A stretch of DNA of 64,000 nt from UBA9926 sp913064795 (GTDB taxonomy: Bacteria; Pseudomonadota; Gammaproteobacteria; Pseudomonadales; Azotimanducaceae), in the NCBI GenBank assembly GCA_045560765.1, contig JBJKZD010000010.1, positions 434,001-498,000 on the forward strand, read 5' to 3'. The position numbers and the translations under genes were made by a program. The notes below the pieces were generated by a model. That model ran no database searches and was not told the DNA's origin. It saw only the letters and a program-made list of their open reading frames with translations. Each line of letters opens with the position of its first letter. The first letter of the stretch is position 1. Of this stretch, positions 35,519 through 44,306 are shown piece after piece.

Positions 35519-35554
35519 AATTTAGCGCATAGAGGTCCTTAATCGCGCTAAATT
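35519..35554. promoter_or_regulatory. 10-bp inverted repeat, possible operator
   Basis: AATTTAGCGC and GCGCTAAATT, perfect, with a 16-base loop. It is located between the end of the reductase gene and the winged-helix gene, so it could be an operator of the latter or a hairpin ending the reductase message. Confidence 0.4.
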
Positions 35555-35649
35555 ATCGCAATGAAAATAAAGTGCTGGGTTGGCTCAATTTCTCCGGTCG
35601 GGCTAGAAGCTGATTTAACCTATATCAATAGTGATTGGCTGTTCAGGAA

Positions 35650-36681
35650 TCAGATCGAATCAGTATTCACCTTTACCAGTGCCTTCCCAAAATTCTCTCC
35701 AGCAAATAAATCCGCGAAGGCTTGCCCGCAGCACTCGACCCCTAGGTATTCGTGCGCCAAAGACTTGATTTGGCCTGATCTAAGCCAGGTCATGAGTTGA
35801 TTTCTAGCCTCTGGATATCGGTCCAACTGCAGGTGTGTCATAAACCCTTGTAATCGAACTGAATTGGTGACGATCTGAAAGAGGTTGCTGGGCCCTGTAG
35901 GGTGTTTGTTACTGTAATCGGCGACAGCACCACAAAATGGAATGCGAGCACCCACGTTGACATGATTTAGGACGGTTTCAAGCAGAGGGCCGCCAACGTT
36001 ATCGAAATAGACATCAATGCCATTGGGACATGTCGTGCTAAATTGACTCTCAAGGTCCTCTTTGCGGTAGTTGACATAGCCGTCATAGCCGAGCTCGGTT
36101 ATCAATCGGCTCCCTTTTTCATCGCTGCTTGTCAGTCCGATCACATTCGATGCGCCTTTGAGCTTCGCAATTTGGCCAGCAACGTAACCTACCGCCCCGG
36201 CTGCTGCCGAGATCACCACGGTTTCCCCGGGCTGGGGTTGGCCAATATCGGTCAAGCCAAAATACGCCGACATGCCAGTATCGCCCAAGATCCCTAGATG
36301 ATAGTGCTCGGGGATATCATCATCGACATCTTCAAGGACGACCAGAAAATCATCGCTTGCCAGGGAATGGGACTCCCAAGCCAATCGGCCCATAACAAGA
36401 TCACCTTCCTTGAGTGTTTGATGCCGACTCGCCTGAACGCGTCCAACCGTCAAACCCATCACGGGCTGCCCTAGAGGCATGGCCGGCAACACTTCGTCTC
36501 CCGCGTCCGCATCCATCCAATTTCGGAATCCAGCATCGAGGGAGATATAGAGATTTTGAATTAACGCTTCTCCCTCGGCAGGGCCGGTGACCGCTGTTCT
36601 GACGACCTCGAAATCATCGGCTTTCGGCATGCCATCGGGGCGTTTTTTTAACAGAACTTGAGTGTTTTCCATGGTTGCCAT
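35650..36681 (-). CDS. NADP-dependent oxidoreductase, PGR/CurA-type MDR
   Basis: Zinc-independent medium-chain reductase of 343 aa, like prostaglandin/leukotriene B4 reductases and CurA, which reduce the double bond of alpha,beta-unsaturated ketones. Seen: the N-terminal PAEGEALIQNLYISLD segment, VMGLTVGRV, and the nucleotide-binding AAAGAVGYVAGQIAKL, with GYDGYVNYR following it and YFDNVGGPLLETVL typical of the group. Catalytic zinc ligands are absent, as expected. It is divergent from the second GPH transporter (207 bases between starts). Confidence 0.92.
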   Translation of the reverse strand: MATMENTQVLLKKRPDGMPKADDFEVVRTAVTGPAEGEALIQNLYISLDAGFRNWMDADAGDEVLPAMPLGQPVMGLTVGRVQASRHQTLKEGDLVMGRLAWESHSLASDDFLVVLEDVDDDIPEHYHLGILGDTGMSAYFGLTDIGQPQPGETVVISAAAGAVGYVAGQIAKLKGASNVIGLTSSDEKGSRLITELGYDGYVNYRKEDLESQFSTTCPNGIDVYFDNVGGPLLETVLNHVNVGARIPFCGAVADYSNKHPTGPSNLFQIVTNSVRLQGFMTHLQLDRYPEARNQLMTWLRSGQIKSLAHEYLGVECCGQAFADLFAGENFGKALVKVNTDSI

Positions 36682-36888
36682 CTTCCTTTGAACGATCTAT
36701 CTTGAAAGCAACCTAGCACGGGTGGCGAGTGGCGCCAAGAAAACACCTAGGGTGAGCTTTGTTGGTGCCATGCGATGGTCGATAACCTTTACCTCTTTTC
36801 GGATTCGGTATCGATGGGTTTTGACAAAAATCGAGTTTGGAAGAAGTAGGGGAAAGCCTATGTATACTGCAAGCCTTGGATTCGCCCC

Positions 36889-38271
36889 ATGGGCCTAACG
36901 CGCAAGTCCCTATTCTTCTATGGCCTGACGGATCTCCCGATCTCTTTGGCACTGTTTCCTGTTGCTGTCTTTATACCGAGGTTTTACGCCAGTGACATGG
37001 GCGTTCCCCTGGCTGTGATTGGGACGATTTTGTTTTTAGTGCGCTGGTCCGATGTCGTTACAGATCCCTTAATGGGGTATATCAGTGATCACACCAGAAG
37101 CCGTTTCGGCCGGCGAAAGCTCTGGATTGCCCTTGCTACCCCGCTGATGATGCTGGCGGTCTACCAATTGTTTTTGCCGGACAGTGGAATGATGTGGCTG
37201 AAACCACTCTATGTGGCGGTGGTCGACGTTGAGCACATGAACTGGTTACACCTGGGTCTGTGGAGTTTCGTTCTCTCCCTGGCGATTACGATGATGCTGA
37301 TTCCTTATTACGCTTGGGGCTCGGAGCTGTCGACCGATTATCACGAGCGCAGCAAAGTCACCGGCGCTCGTGCCGTTTTTAATTCCTTGGGATCCTTGTC
37401 GGCACAACTGATTCCGGCCATGGCGTTGTTGTTGTTTGGTTTGGGGGGCTCCGACGTTGTCCTCGAGTTGGTGGGATTAACCATGCTTGTCCTAATGCCG
37501 GTCTGTGTCACGCTGACCCTAACAAATGTCCGGGAGCCAGCCTATCAGCCGCGCTCCCAGGTGAGCGTGATTGATGGCTTGAAGCTCATGCTGGCTAACG
37601 GGCCATTCAAGCGCCTTGTGCTCGCTTTCATGATTGGTTCGCTGGGTCTCAATGTCACCACGCCTTTGTACCTGTTTTTTATCGCCGATGTGTTACAGGC
37701 TGAAGATAAAGCGATATTTATGCTGAGCTTTTTTTACCTGTCGAGCATCCTAGCGGTACCTTTTTGGATCTGGTTCTCTAAACAAGTTGGGAAGCATCGC
37801 GCCTACCTCGTTTCCTTTTTTCTGCTGGCGTTCGCGCACCCTTGTTACTTGCTTTTAGGTCCGGGGGATTTTTGGTGGATGCTGCCGATGACCCTCACCA
37901 CGGGTTTTGCTGCAGGCGGCTTCTCCCAAACGCTGCCGAACTCTATGAAGGCAGACGTCATCGATTTAGATACCCTCGAGACGGGTGAGAACCGAGCGGC
38001 GTTGTTCTTCTCGGCCTGGTCATTCGCGCAGAAAGCAACCGCATCCTTTGGGGGTGCGATTGCGCTGTTTGGATTGAGCCTTTTTGGCTTTCAAGCCGGT
38101 GTTGATAACGGCGCCGAGGAACTCTTTGGCCTGCGGTTTTTGTTCTCTACCTTCCCTTCGCTGTTCTTTTTGACGGGTGCGGCGATAGTCTGGAATTATC
38201 CCATCACAGAAGCACGGCATGCTGAGATCAGGGCGAATCTAGAGGCGGCAAACGCTAGCGCTAACCGCTAG
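36889..38271 (+). CDS. GPH-family (MelB-like) symporter, second copy
   Basis: A 460-aa transporter with about twelve membrane segments, paralogous in type to that at 15865-17301. Seen: YGLTDLPISLALFPV in helix I and DVVTDPLMGYISDHTRSRFG, with GRRKLW following, the GPH loop signature. The window sequence TLPNSMKADVIDLDTLETG is the conserved GPH interdomain part with acidic residues. Substrate unknown. It is followed by two NTF2-like genes, a GFA gene and, further on, the TonB receptor. Confidence 0.9.
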   Translation: MGLTRKSLFFYGLTDLPISLALFPVAVFIPRFYASDMGVPLAVIGTILFLVRWSDVVTDPLMGYISDHTRSRFGRRKLWIALATPLMMLAVYQLFLPDSGMMWLKPLYVAVVDVEHMNWLHLGLWSFVLSLAITMMLIPYYAWGSELSTDYHERSKVTGARAVFNSLGSLSAQLIPAMALLLFGLGGSDVVLELVGLTMLVLMPVCVTLTLTNVREPAYQPRSQVSVIDGLKLMLANGPFKRLVLAFMIGSLGLNVTTPLYLFFIADVLQAEDKAIFMLSFFYLSSILAVPFWIWFSKQVGKHRAYLVSFFLLAFAHPCYLLLGPGDFWWMLPMTLTTGFAAGGFSQTLPNSMKADVIDLDTLETGENRAALFFSAWSFAQKATASFGGAIALFGLSLFGFQAGVDNGAEELFGLRFLFSTFPSLFFLTGAAIVWNYPITEARHAEIRANLEAANASANR

Positions 38272-38572
38272 ATCGATGATTTCCTGCCTGATGGCTTTGA
38301 TTGGCAGGCGTCAGCGGTATTGGGAGTGATTCTGAGGTGGGTCCCAAGTTTGATTCAGGCGCTATTGTTTACGTCCTTGTGTTGGTTTGAGTGGGGTTAA
38401 AAGGGTGTTCGGCATGGGGATGCCTCTCGGCGAAAGGGGGCGTGGACCGAAGGGGCAGAGACTCGAGCCTCCAACTCAATGGTTCGAAGTGTTAAACATA
38501 AAGAGTGATCGATTACGGATACATTCACTGATGGGCAAGATACGCCAAGATGCGCACAGATTAGGAGGTGCA
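38272..38572. other. Spacer between GPH transporter and NTF2-like gene
   Basis: About 300 bases. Imperfect GCCTG/CAGGC arms near 38287-38311 could form a loose hairpin after the transporter stop. The open frame from 38387 is only an upstream extension of the next gene. A strong TTAGGAGGTG ribosome site lies at 38561-38570. Confidence 0.4.
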
Positions 38573-39109
38573 ATGAACTCAGAACCGGGAAGTATTCCCT
38601 CATCGGATGAAGTAGGATCCCGACTTGCGATTCAAGAACTACTGCATTTACACAGTCGAGCGCTAGATCGCCAAGATGCAGCATTAATGAAGTCGGTCTA
38701 TTGGGCCGACGCCACCGTCGACTATGGCGGCTTTAAGGGTGCTGCGCATGAATTTGCAGATTTGGTGATGAACGCTTTGGCGGCTCAGTACGAACTGACT
38801 CAGCACCGAGTTTCTAATACTGTTTTTGTGTTTTCGAGCAATCACCACGCGGCAACGGAAAGCTATGTGTTTGCAAAGCATCTGCGTCAGGACGCAGCGT
38901 CAGAAATGGTATTCTCTGGTCGTTACTTGGATGAGTTTCGTCGCGAGGCAAGGGTTTGGAAGTTTCGCCGCCGGACAGTGGTGATGGATTGGAGTCGAGA
39001 TTGGGTCGTGGAAGATCAGCGACAAACCGGGTCAATGGCGGCGCTCACTAAGGGACGGAGTCATCCTGATGACCCCAGCTGGGCGCACTTGGATCCAAAG
39101 GATCTTTAA
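38573..39109 (+). CDS. NTF2/SnoaL-like protein
   Basis: A 178-aa cytoplasmic protein of the SnoaL-like (SnoaL_4) group: IQELLHLHSRALDRQDAAL then YWADATVDYGGFKG and a final strand pair (EARVWKFRRRTVVMDWSRD). Such proteins include steroid isomerase-like and ring-hydroxylating dioxygenase beta-like folds. The start is fixed by TTAGGAGGTG 2 bases upstream of the ATG, although the frame is open 186 bases further back. It is similar in architecture to the next gene, and both end their domain with VDWSR/MDWSR. Confidence 0.8.
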   Translation: MNSEPGSIPSSDEVGSRLAIQELLHLHSRALDRQDAALMKSVYWADATVDYGGFKGAAHEFADLVMNALAAQYELTQHRVSNTVFVFSSNHHAATESYVFAKHLRQDAASEMVFSGRYLDEFRREARVWKFRRRTVVMDWSRDWVVEDQRQTGSMAALTKGRSHPDDPSWAHLDPKDL

Positions 39110-39188
39110 CCTTTGCAGGTCAGGTCGGTGGCTAAATTGTGATTAGAAATAACTCATTTCGGAGTGAGGCAAGGAAGAAGAGGTCATT

Positions 39189-39716
39189 ATGAATGAGCAG
39201 CAAGCCGTTATCGATCGGCAACAAATCTATAGTCTGTCGTGTCAGTACATGCGCGGTCTCGACCGGTTGGATACAGAACTGTTGCTGTCGGTTTTTAGTC
39301 CCGACGCCTATTGCGAATACGGTTTTGTAAACGGAACGCCCGCAGAATTTGTCGATTACGCAATCTCTGCGCTCAATACACATATTTCAAATCATCATAT
39401 GATCGGCAACCATCTCATCGAATTCGAGGGCGATCCCAATGAGGCCTTCGGAGAGATTTACTTTAATGCCTACCACAAAGTCGCAGGCGAGGATGGACCT
39501 CTGGATATTGTGATTGCTGGGCGCTATTTAGACCGTTACGTCAAAGCAGCGGGCCAATGGAAAATGGCTTACCGCAGCGAGCGCGTTGATTGGAGTCGAA
39601 CCCAGCCAACCCAAGATCCCTACTTTGCCGGTGCTCCTGATTCGCTTTTGGGCGCCCGGGCAACCGATGCGGTCTACCGGACCGATAATCGATGTTGGCC
39701 GAAGTCCAGCGCCTAG
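39189..39716 (+). CDS. NTF2/SnoaL-like protein
   Basis: A 175-aa SnoaL-like protein paralogous to the preceding gene: IYSLSCQYMRGLDRLDTELL, FSPDAYCEYGF, NHHMIGNHLIEFEGD, AGRYLDRYVK and the final SERVDWSRTQP. The same family occurs in steroid and terpenoid catabolic clusters as dehydratases or isomerases, so a role in catabolism is inference. ATG 39189 follows an AAGAAGAGG-like ribosome site. It is 79 bases downstream of its paralog, and they are probably co-transcribed. Confidence 0.82.
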   Translation: MNEQQAVIDRQQIYSLSCQYMRGLDRLDTELLLSVFSPDAYCEYGFVNGTPAEFVDYAISALNTHISNHHMIGNHLIEFEGDPNEAFGEIYFNAYHKVAGEDGPLDIVIAGRYLDRYVKAAGQWKMAYRSERVDWSRTQPTQDPYFAGAPDSLLGARATDAVYRTDNRCWPKSSA

Positions 39717-39775
39717 CGCTGCGCGGGATGGGGCTGAAAATGTCTGGTTAGATTAATCGCTTTTGGGGGTCGACG

Positions 39776-40198
39776 ATGAATGAGATTGTAGATGAAACCG
39801 GTGGCTGCTTATGTGGTCGTGTCCGCTATGCATTTCCCCAGGCATCAGTGATTTCAGCGCATCATTGTCATTGCAAAGACTGTCAAAAGAGCACCGGCAG
39901 CGGCAAGGCAACGATCATATTCTTGCCAGTTGAAGCGCTTCAAATAGAGGGCGAAGTTAAGACCTTTACCGTGGTCGGAAGCGACGGCAGCCACGTGACT
40001 CGAGGATTTTGTGGCGACTGTGGCTCACCGCTCCTGAGCTATGTCGCTGAAATGCCCGAGATTAAGTTTATTAAGGCAGGAAGCCTCGATGACTCGAGCT
40101 GGGTTAGTATTACCTCAAGCTACTGGAAAAAGTCAGCGGAGTCTTGGTCTCCGGTTACGGAGGGGCTGCCCGCTTTTGCAGGCAACCCAGAAAACTAG
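39776..40198 (+). CDS. GFA/CENP-V family zinc protein
   Basis: A 140-aa GFA-domain protein (glutathione-dependent formaldehyde-activating enzyme-like). Zinc cysteines are visible: Cys11 and Cys13 (GCLCGRVRY), Cys31, Cys33 and Cys36 (HCHCKDCQ), Cys79 and Cys82 (FCGDCGSPL). Most members have no proven reaction. The stop TAG overlaps the stop of the convergent gene by the palindrome CTAG. Confidence 0.88.
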   Translation: MNEIVDETGGCLCGRVRYAFPQASVISAHHCHCKDCQKSTGSGKATIIFLPVEALQIEGEVKTFTVVGSDGSHVTRGFCGDCGSPLLSYVAEMPEIKFIKAGSLDDSSWVSITSSYWKKSAESWSPVTEGLPAFAGNPEN

Positions 40199-40668
40199 GC
40201 AGCCTTGGGGCTCAACAAAGCGTCGAGATACTCGCCGCTTTTAAGCTCCAGCGCTGACAGCGCATTTAACTCGTCAGTGTGTTCAGGAAATAGCGGAATC
40301 ATTGCGGGCCAGGCCATTGAACCTTGTTTCTCAGCGTTGGCCTGAATGGTCATTTGTCCCCAAACATCATAAGGCTCAAACGCCTGATAGTAGATGGCAA
40401 TGGCAAGCGGCACCACCTCGGAGACCAAATCTTCAAATTCACTGGGGACCGGGAGAATCGCCTCGATGCGATCAGCAATTTCATCTTCGCGATCAGCACA
40501 TTTTAGCAGTCCTTCACGGTGCTCAGGTAGCTCAGCGGCCCAGCCTCGGTAGCGTTCCGCAGCGGATCGTTCGAGCCTTGCGAGACAACCAGGCCTAGCA
40601 GGGTCTGGAATGCGAGAGAGTTGAGGTGATAATAACTCCCCAAAGCTAGGAATAGTAACTTCGGTCAT
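40195..40668 (-). CDS. Unknown soluble protein, 157 aa
   Basis: An acidic, mostly helical protein with no recognised domain. Seen: a helix-rich middle (RLERSAAERYRGWAAELPEH, ADREDEIADRIEAIL) and a C-terminal part with several Trp/Tyr (YYQAFEPYDVWGQM). A TTG at 40680 is in frame, but ATG 40668 is preferred. Coding bias and length support a real gene. It is convergent with the GFA gene and followed upstream by a large non-coding region. Confidence 0.6.
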   Translation of the reverse strand: MTEVTIPSFGELLSPQLSRIPDPARPGCLARLERSAAERYRGWAAELPEHREGLLKCADREDEIADRIEAILPVPSEFEDLVSEVVPLAIAIYYQAFEPYDVWGQMTIQANAEKQGSMAWPAMIPLFPEHTDELNALSALELKSGEYLDALLSPKAA

Positions 40669-40680
40669 TTGAGATTCCAA

Positions 40681-41190
40681 AAATTTAGCCAGCGGCCATG
40701 ATAATGAAATTATTGAGTTGGCTCAATTCCAGATTCAGGTCCTTAGAGTTTAGTCTAGGGTGATTGCCTTGACATTCCATTATCATAAATATTACGACTA
40801 CGACTTATAATGCATTTTAGCTTGAATCCATCGACGTTGAAATTTCTGGAAAATCAGGTTCTTTTTTTGGAGGAGGGCCATCGGTGGAGAACATGGGATC
40901 TCAGAACAACGCCTTAAAACCGCTATCTCTGATAGCCAAGGATTTAGTGATTTGAGGCGGGTTGGGCCAGAGAAGGTAGCGTAAAATGCAAAATAGGAGC
41001 CAGAGCATCACTGATGCCTTTACGAAAGGATTAGGAGACAACCGCTCTGACCCAGGCCAGACAGTGCAGCAACAACCCGCTAGCTCGAGCCACTTGGGCG
41101 CTCTGCTTCGGATTCATCGGTCAGGGTCATTAATTTATCTTTTCGTAAATTTAACGGAGTTAGGCGCGGGAAAAGTAACCGAATTTGCAC
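40681..41190. other. Long non-coding region upstream of TonB receptor
   Basis: AT-rich DNA, about 500 bases. A perfect TTGACA (40769) and TATAAT (40806) occur but are 31 bases apart, so they are not one promoter. A 72-codon frame at 40986-41204 has only a weak ribosome site and no family resemblance. Nothing else is supported. Confidence 0.4.
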
Positions 41191-41220
41191 TTGCAATAGA
41201 GTGAAAAATCCAGCTATAAA
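41191..41220 (+). promoter_or_regulatory. Sigma-70-like promoter for TonB receptor
   Basis: TTGCAA at 41191-41196 and TATAAA at 41215-41220, with an 18-base spacer, about 50 bases before the start codon. GGGGGA at 41261 is the ribosome site. Confidence 0.5.
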
Positions 41221-41271
41221 GGGCGTTGCAGTAGGAATTTAAATTGCGACACCAAAATTTGGGGGAACACA

Positions 41272-43641
41272 ATGAGACACAATTGCATCAAAAGTACTGT
41301 GATAGCGGCGTTTACGGCGAGCCTATTTGCAGGTAGTGCAACCTTAGCCTTCGCAGAAGAAGCTTATATCGAGGAGGTTGTTGTAACCGCTCGTAAACAA
41401 GAAGAATCAGTGCAAGACGTGCCAATTGCAATCACCGCTCTGACTCAAGAGCTTGAGAATGGTTCGATTCGAAATCTTGCCGACCTTAATGGCTATGCTC
41501 CAAACCTTGTTTTTAACACCGATGGTAGCCGAGGTGGCGGTGGCGCTAACATTAATATTCGAGGAATTAGCCCCACCCGAGGCGATGACAATTCCTTCGA
41601 TGCTCCAATCGCAGTTGTTGTAGATGGGATCTACCTTGGTACCTCTGCGGGTCAAGTCCTAGAAAATTTTGACTTGGAGCGTGTGGAAGTGCTGCGCGGC
41701 CCTCAGGGAACACTGTTTGGAAAAAATACAGTAGGCGGAGTTGTGAATGTTATACGGAGCCGTCCAACGGGAGAGCTAGGGGGTAAGTTTAAGCTCACCG
41801 CCGGTAAAGATGGTCAGCAAGAAGTCAGAGCCGTGTTCAATACAGCAATCAGTGACTCGGTTGCTCTGAAGGTGTTTGGGACCAAGATCGACTACGATGG
41901 GCACATGGACAACATCACAACAGGCAATGGCGTTGCTGAGAAAGATTACAGCGCGGGTGGTGCAACACTTTTATTCACACCGAATGATCGTTTTGAAGCA
42001 ACGCTGACGGTGGAGACTTTTGCCGATGAAGGTACGCTAGATGCCTTTCAAACAAACTACAACGTGCCAGCTGGATTACTACCGCAACCGCCGGCTGGGT
42101 CGCCTGAAAACGATTTCAGTGGGGGCTTTTTAACGTGTGCCATTTTCGGTACCTGCCGAACTAGCCTGGATACCCCAGGATTTTCAGAAAATGATAAAGA
42201 TAATAACTATAGTTTAGATACCGATGCAGTGACGTTGAATATGGCATTAGATCTCAATGAAAACCTCACTTTAGTCTCTGTGACAGGGTATCGAGATGTT
42301 GCGGAATATCGAATCTATGATTTTGATGCCTCTGCAGCTCCGATGATTACGATCGAACGTTTTAACGAGTATGACCAGTTGAGCCAGGAAGTCAGAATCG
42401 ATGGTAATTTCGATCGATTGAGTTTCACGGCTGGGATGTACTATTTCAAAAACGAATTTACTCAAGATTGGTATACGGGTGATGCGTTTTGGGGCATTTT
42501 GTTTGGCGCAAACTTGGCTAACCCCGATTTGGGTGGCCCTGGGGTAAGTGGATTAACCCTTTGCCAGATTGGAGCCTTCGCACCGGTCTATTGCGACCCG
42601 GGTATGACTGACCTGTCTCAGAACATCCATCAGATTCTCTACGAAACTCAGGAAACCGTGTCAACAGCCGTATTCGCGCAGATGGATTACGACCTGACAG
42701 ACCAGCTCACCTTGACTGCGGGTTTACGTTGGACCAAGGAGGAGAAGGACTTTATCGCAGGTCAAGCTTACCTGACTCAAGCCGATCGTGAATCACTTCG
42801 GCAGTTCCCAGACTATGCAGATCTGAGCCAAGAATGGACTGAGATATCGCCAAAAGTAGGTCTTACCTATGCAATAAACGATAGCTCTATGGCTTTCATT
42901 ACATATTCTGAAGGCTTCCACTCTGGTGGATTCTTTGGGGTGAATCAGAACATCAGGGATTTCGAGCGGGATCAGTATGACCCCGAGTATGCGAGTAATA
43001 TTGAGATCGGCTATAAAAGCCAGCATCTAAATAATCGCGTGCGATTCAATGCGACCTACTTCAGGAACGATTTCGAAGATAAGCAAGAGTCTTTTGTGGC
43101 CTTGGATCCTGATACCAAAACAGTAGCATCAGTGTTTGATAATGCGGGTAGTGTGCTCTATCAAGGCATAGAGATTGAGATGCAGTACGTGTTCAACAAC
43201 TACTTTAGAGGTTTTATCAATTACGGAACGCTAGAGGCTGATTACGAAGTGTTTGAGACGGACATTAATCCAAATGATGCTGAGACCATTATTGAAGATG
43301 CATCTTTCTTAGATCCTCGTAATGCACCTGATTATACGCTGGGCATAGGAGGCACTCTGTCCGTGCCTGTTGGAGATGGAACCGTAGAGGCCTTCGCGAA
43401 GGTGACCAAGATTGCTTCTTACGATGCATCTTTGTTGAACCTGAAACAATCCAAAGTGGATGCGCGTGAAGAGCTTTCAGTTTCAGTTGGTTACTATACT
43501 GAGAATTGGGCAATCGAAGCGTTTGGTAAGAACTTAACCGATGAGCGATTTGAGGTTTTCTTCCCAATTGCGACACTTTTTGCGGCTGGCTCTGTCAACC
43601 GTCCAAGAACTTTTGGCCTAGAATTTAGTTATCAGTTCTAG
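41272..43641 (+). CDS. TonB-dependent outer-membrane receptor
   Basis: A 789-aa TonB-dependent receptor. Seen: a signal peptide ending near FAEEA, a TonB-box region IEEVVVTARK at about 33-42, the plug domain (SVQDVPIAITALT, NINIRGISP, VVVDGIYLG, VEVLRGPQGTLFGKNTVGG), then a beta barrel ending in FGLEFSYQF with the C-terminal Phe. The plug style is the IroN/CirA-like catabolic type common in marine Gammaproteobacteria and used for many hydrophobic or glycosidic ligands. Ligand unknown. It has its own promoter and a strong terminator, thus a single-gene transcript. Confidence 0.95.
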   Translation: MRHNCIKSTVIAAFTASLFAGSATLAFAEEAYIEEVVVTARKQEESVQDVPIAITALTQELENGSIRNLADLNGYAPNLVFNTDGSRGGGGANINIRGISPTRGDDNSFDAPIAVVVDGIYLGTSAGQVLENFDLERVEVLRGPQGTLFGKNTVGGVVNVIRSRPTGELGGKFKLTAGKDGQQEVRAVFNTAISDSVALKVFGTKIDYDGHMDNITTGNGVAEKDYSAGGATLLFTPNDRFEATLTVETFADEGTLDAFQTNYNVPAGLLPQPPAGSPENDFSGGFLTCAIFGTCRTSLDTPGFSENDKDNNYSLDTDAVTLNMALDLNENLTLVSVTGYRDVAEYRIYDFDASAAPMITIERFNEYDQLSQEVRIDGNFDRLSFTAGMYYFKNEFTQDWYTGDAFWGILFGANLANPDLGGPGVSGLTLCQIGAFAPVYCDPGMTDLSQNIHQILYETQETVSTAVFAQMDYDLTDQLTLTAGLRWTKEEKDFIAGQAYLTQADRESLRQFPDYADLSQEWTEISPKVGLTYAINDSSMAFITYSEGFHSGGFFGVNQNIRDFERDQYDPEYASNIEIGYKSQHLNNRVRFNATYFRNDFEDKQESFVALDPDTKTVASVFDNAGSVLYQGIEIEMQYVFNNYFRGFINYGTLEADYEVFETDINPNDAETIIEDASFLDPRNAPDYTLGIGGTLSVPVGDGTVEAFAKVTKIASYDASLLNLKQSKVDAREELSVSVGYYTENWAIEAFGKNLTDERFEVFFPIATLFAAGSVNRPRTFGLEFSYQF

Positions 43642-43661
43642 TATCTAATGGGGTTCAGAAA

Positions 43662-43688
43662 AACCCAGCCTAGGCTGGGTTTTTTTTG
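43662..43688 (+). terminator. Rho-independent terminator after TonB receptor
   Basis: AACCCAGCC-TA-GGCTGGGTT forms a 9-bp stem followed by a run of T, about 20 bases after the stop codon. Confidence 0.9.
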
Positions 43689-43867
43689 TTTAAAACAACA
43701 TGGCAGCTCATAGCCATTAAGCTGAAAGTTTCTGGAAACGTCTGGTTTAGGTTGGTTGGGCAGACTTTGCAAGCCTCTCACATGAAGAACAGAGAGCGCT
43801 AGTTTCGAAAGGCGCTTTAAGGGTTTTGATGATTCTGATAAGCCTCTTCGTGGGTCGTGGAAAATAA

Positions 43868-44280
43868 ATGAACGATTTCTTTAAAAATTTTAACAGTAAT
43901 CCATTCCATCAATTCTTGGGTTTAAGTTTGGCTGAGCACTCCAGAGATTACGTTCGATTGCGGCTTTATAAGAACGAAACGACCCCCCTCTGGAATTGGC
44001 GGCAGTGTCAATGGCGGCGTGCTCGCTACGATGCTAGATATGGCGGGGAGTTGCTGCGGTCTTTACGGACCTTAAACCCGGATCTGAGCCTGCGGGCACA
44101 GCCGATTTGAACATTACCTATCTTCGTCAAGCGCAAGGCCTTTGGCTCGATGCTGAGGCAAGCGTGGTTAAGCGGGGCCGGCAGCTCTGCACGATTGAGG
44201 TACGAATCGTCAACGATTCGGGTGATCTCTGCGCCATAGGGCGAGTCCTGTATGCTTTGAAAGCCGTCCAGTCCATGTAG
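43868..44280 (+). pseudogene. Hotdog-fold thioesterase (PaaI-like), two frameshifts
   Basis: Three consecutive frames together spell a PaaI-type acyl-CoA thioesterase of about 136 aa. Frame 1 from ATG 43868 gives NPFHQFLGLSLAEHSRDYVR. Frame 2 gives the family core IGGSVNGGVLATMLDMAG. Frame 3 gives ADLNITYLRQAQG and a tail ending in GRVLYALKAV. The first shift lies at the C6 run 43983-43988 and the second at about 44066-44071; each is explained by one extra base. Either the gene is dead or the assembly has two homopolymer-type errors. If intact, it would hydrolyse small acyl- or aryl-CoAs. Confidence 0.8.
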
Positions 44281-44306
44281 GCTAGACGAGCGGCGACGCG
44301 CTGATT

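Noticed and set aside
40769..40811. TTGACA and TATAAT in the region before the TonB receptor
   Set aside because: Both boxes are perfect but 31 bases apart, so they do not form one sigma-70 promoter.
40986..41204. 72-codon open frame
   Set aside because: Weak ribosome site, low-complexity product, overlaps the receptor promoter.
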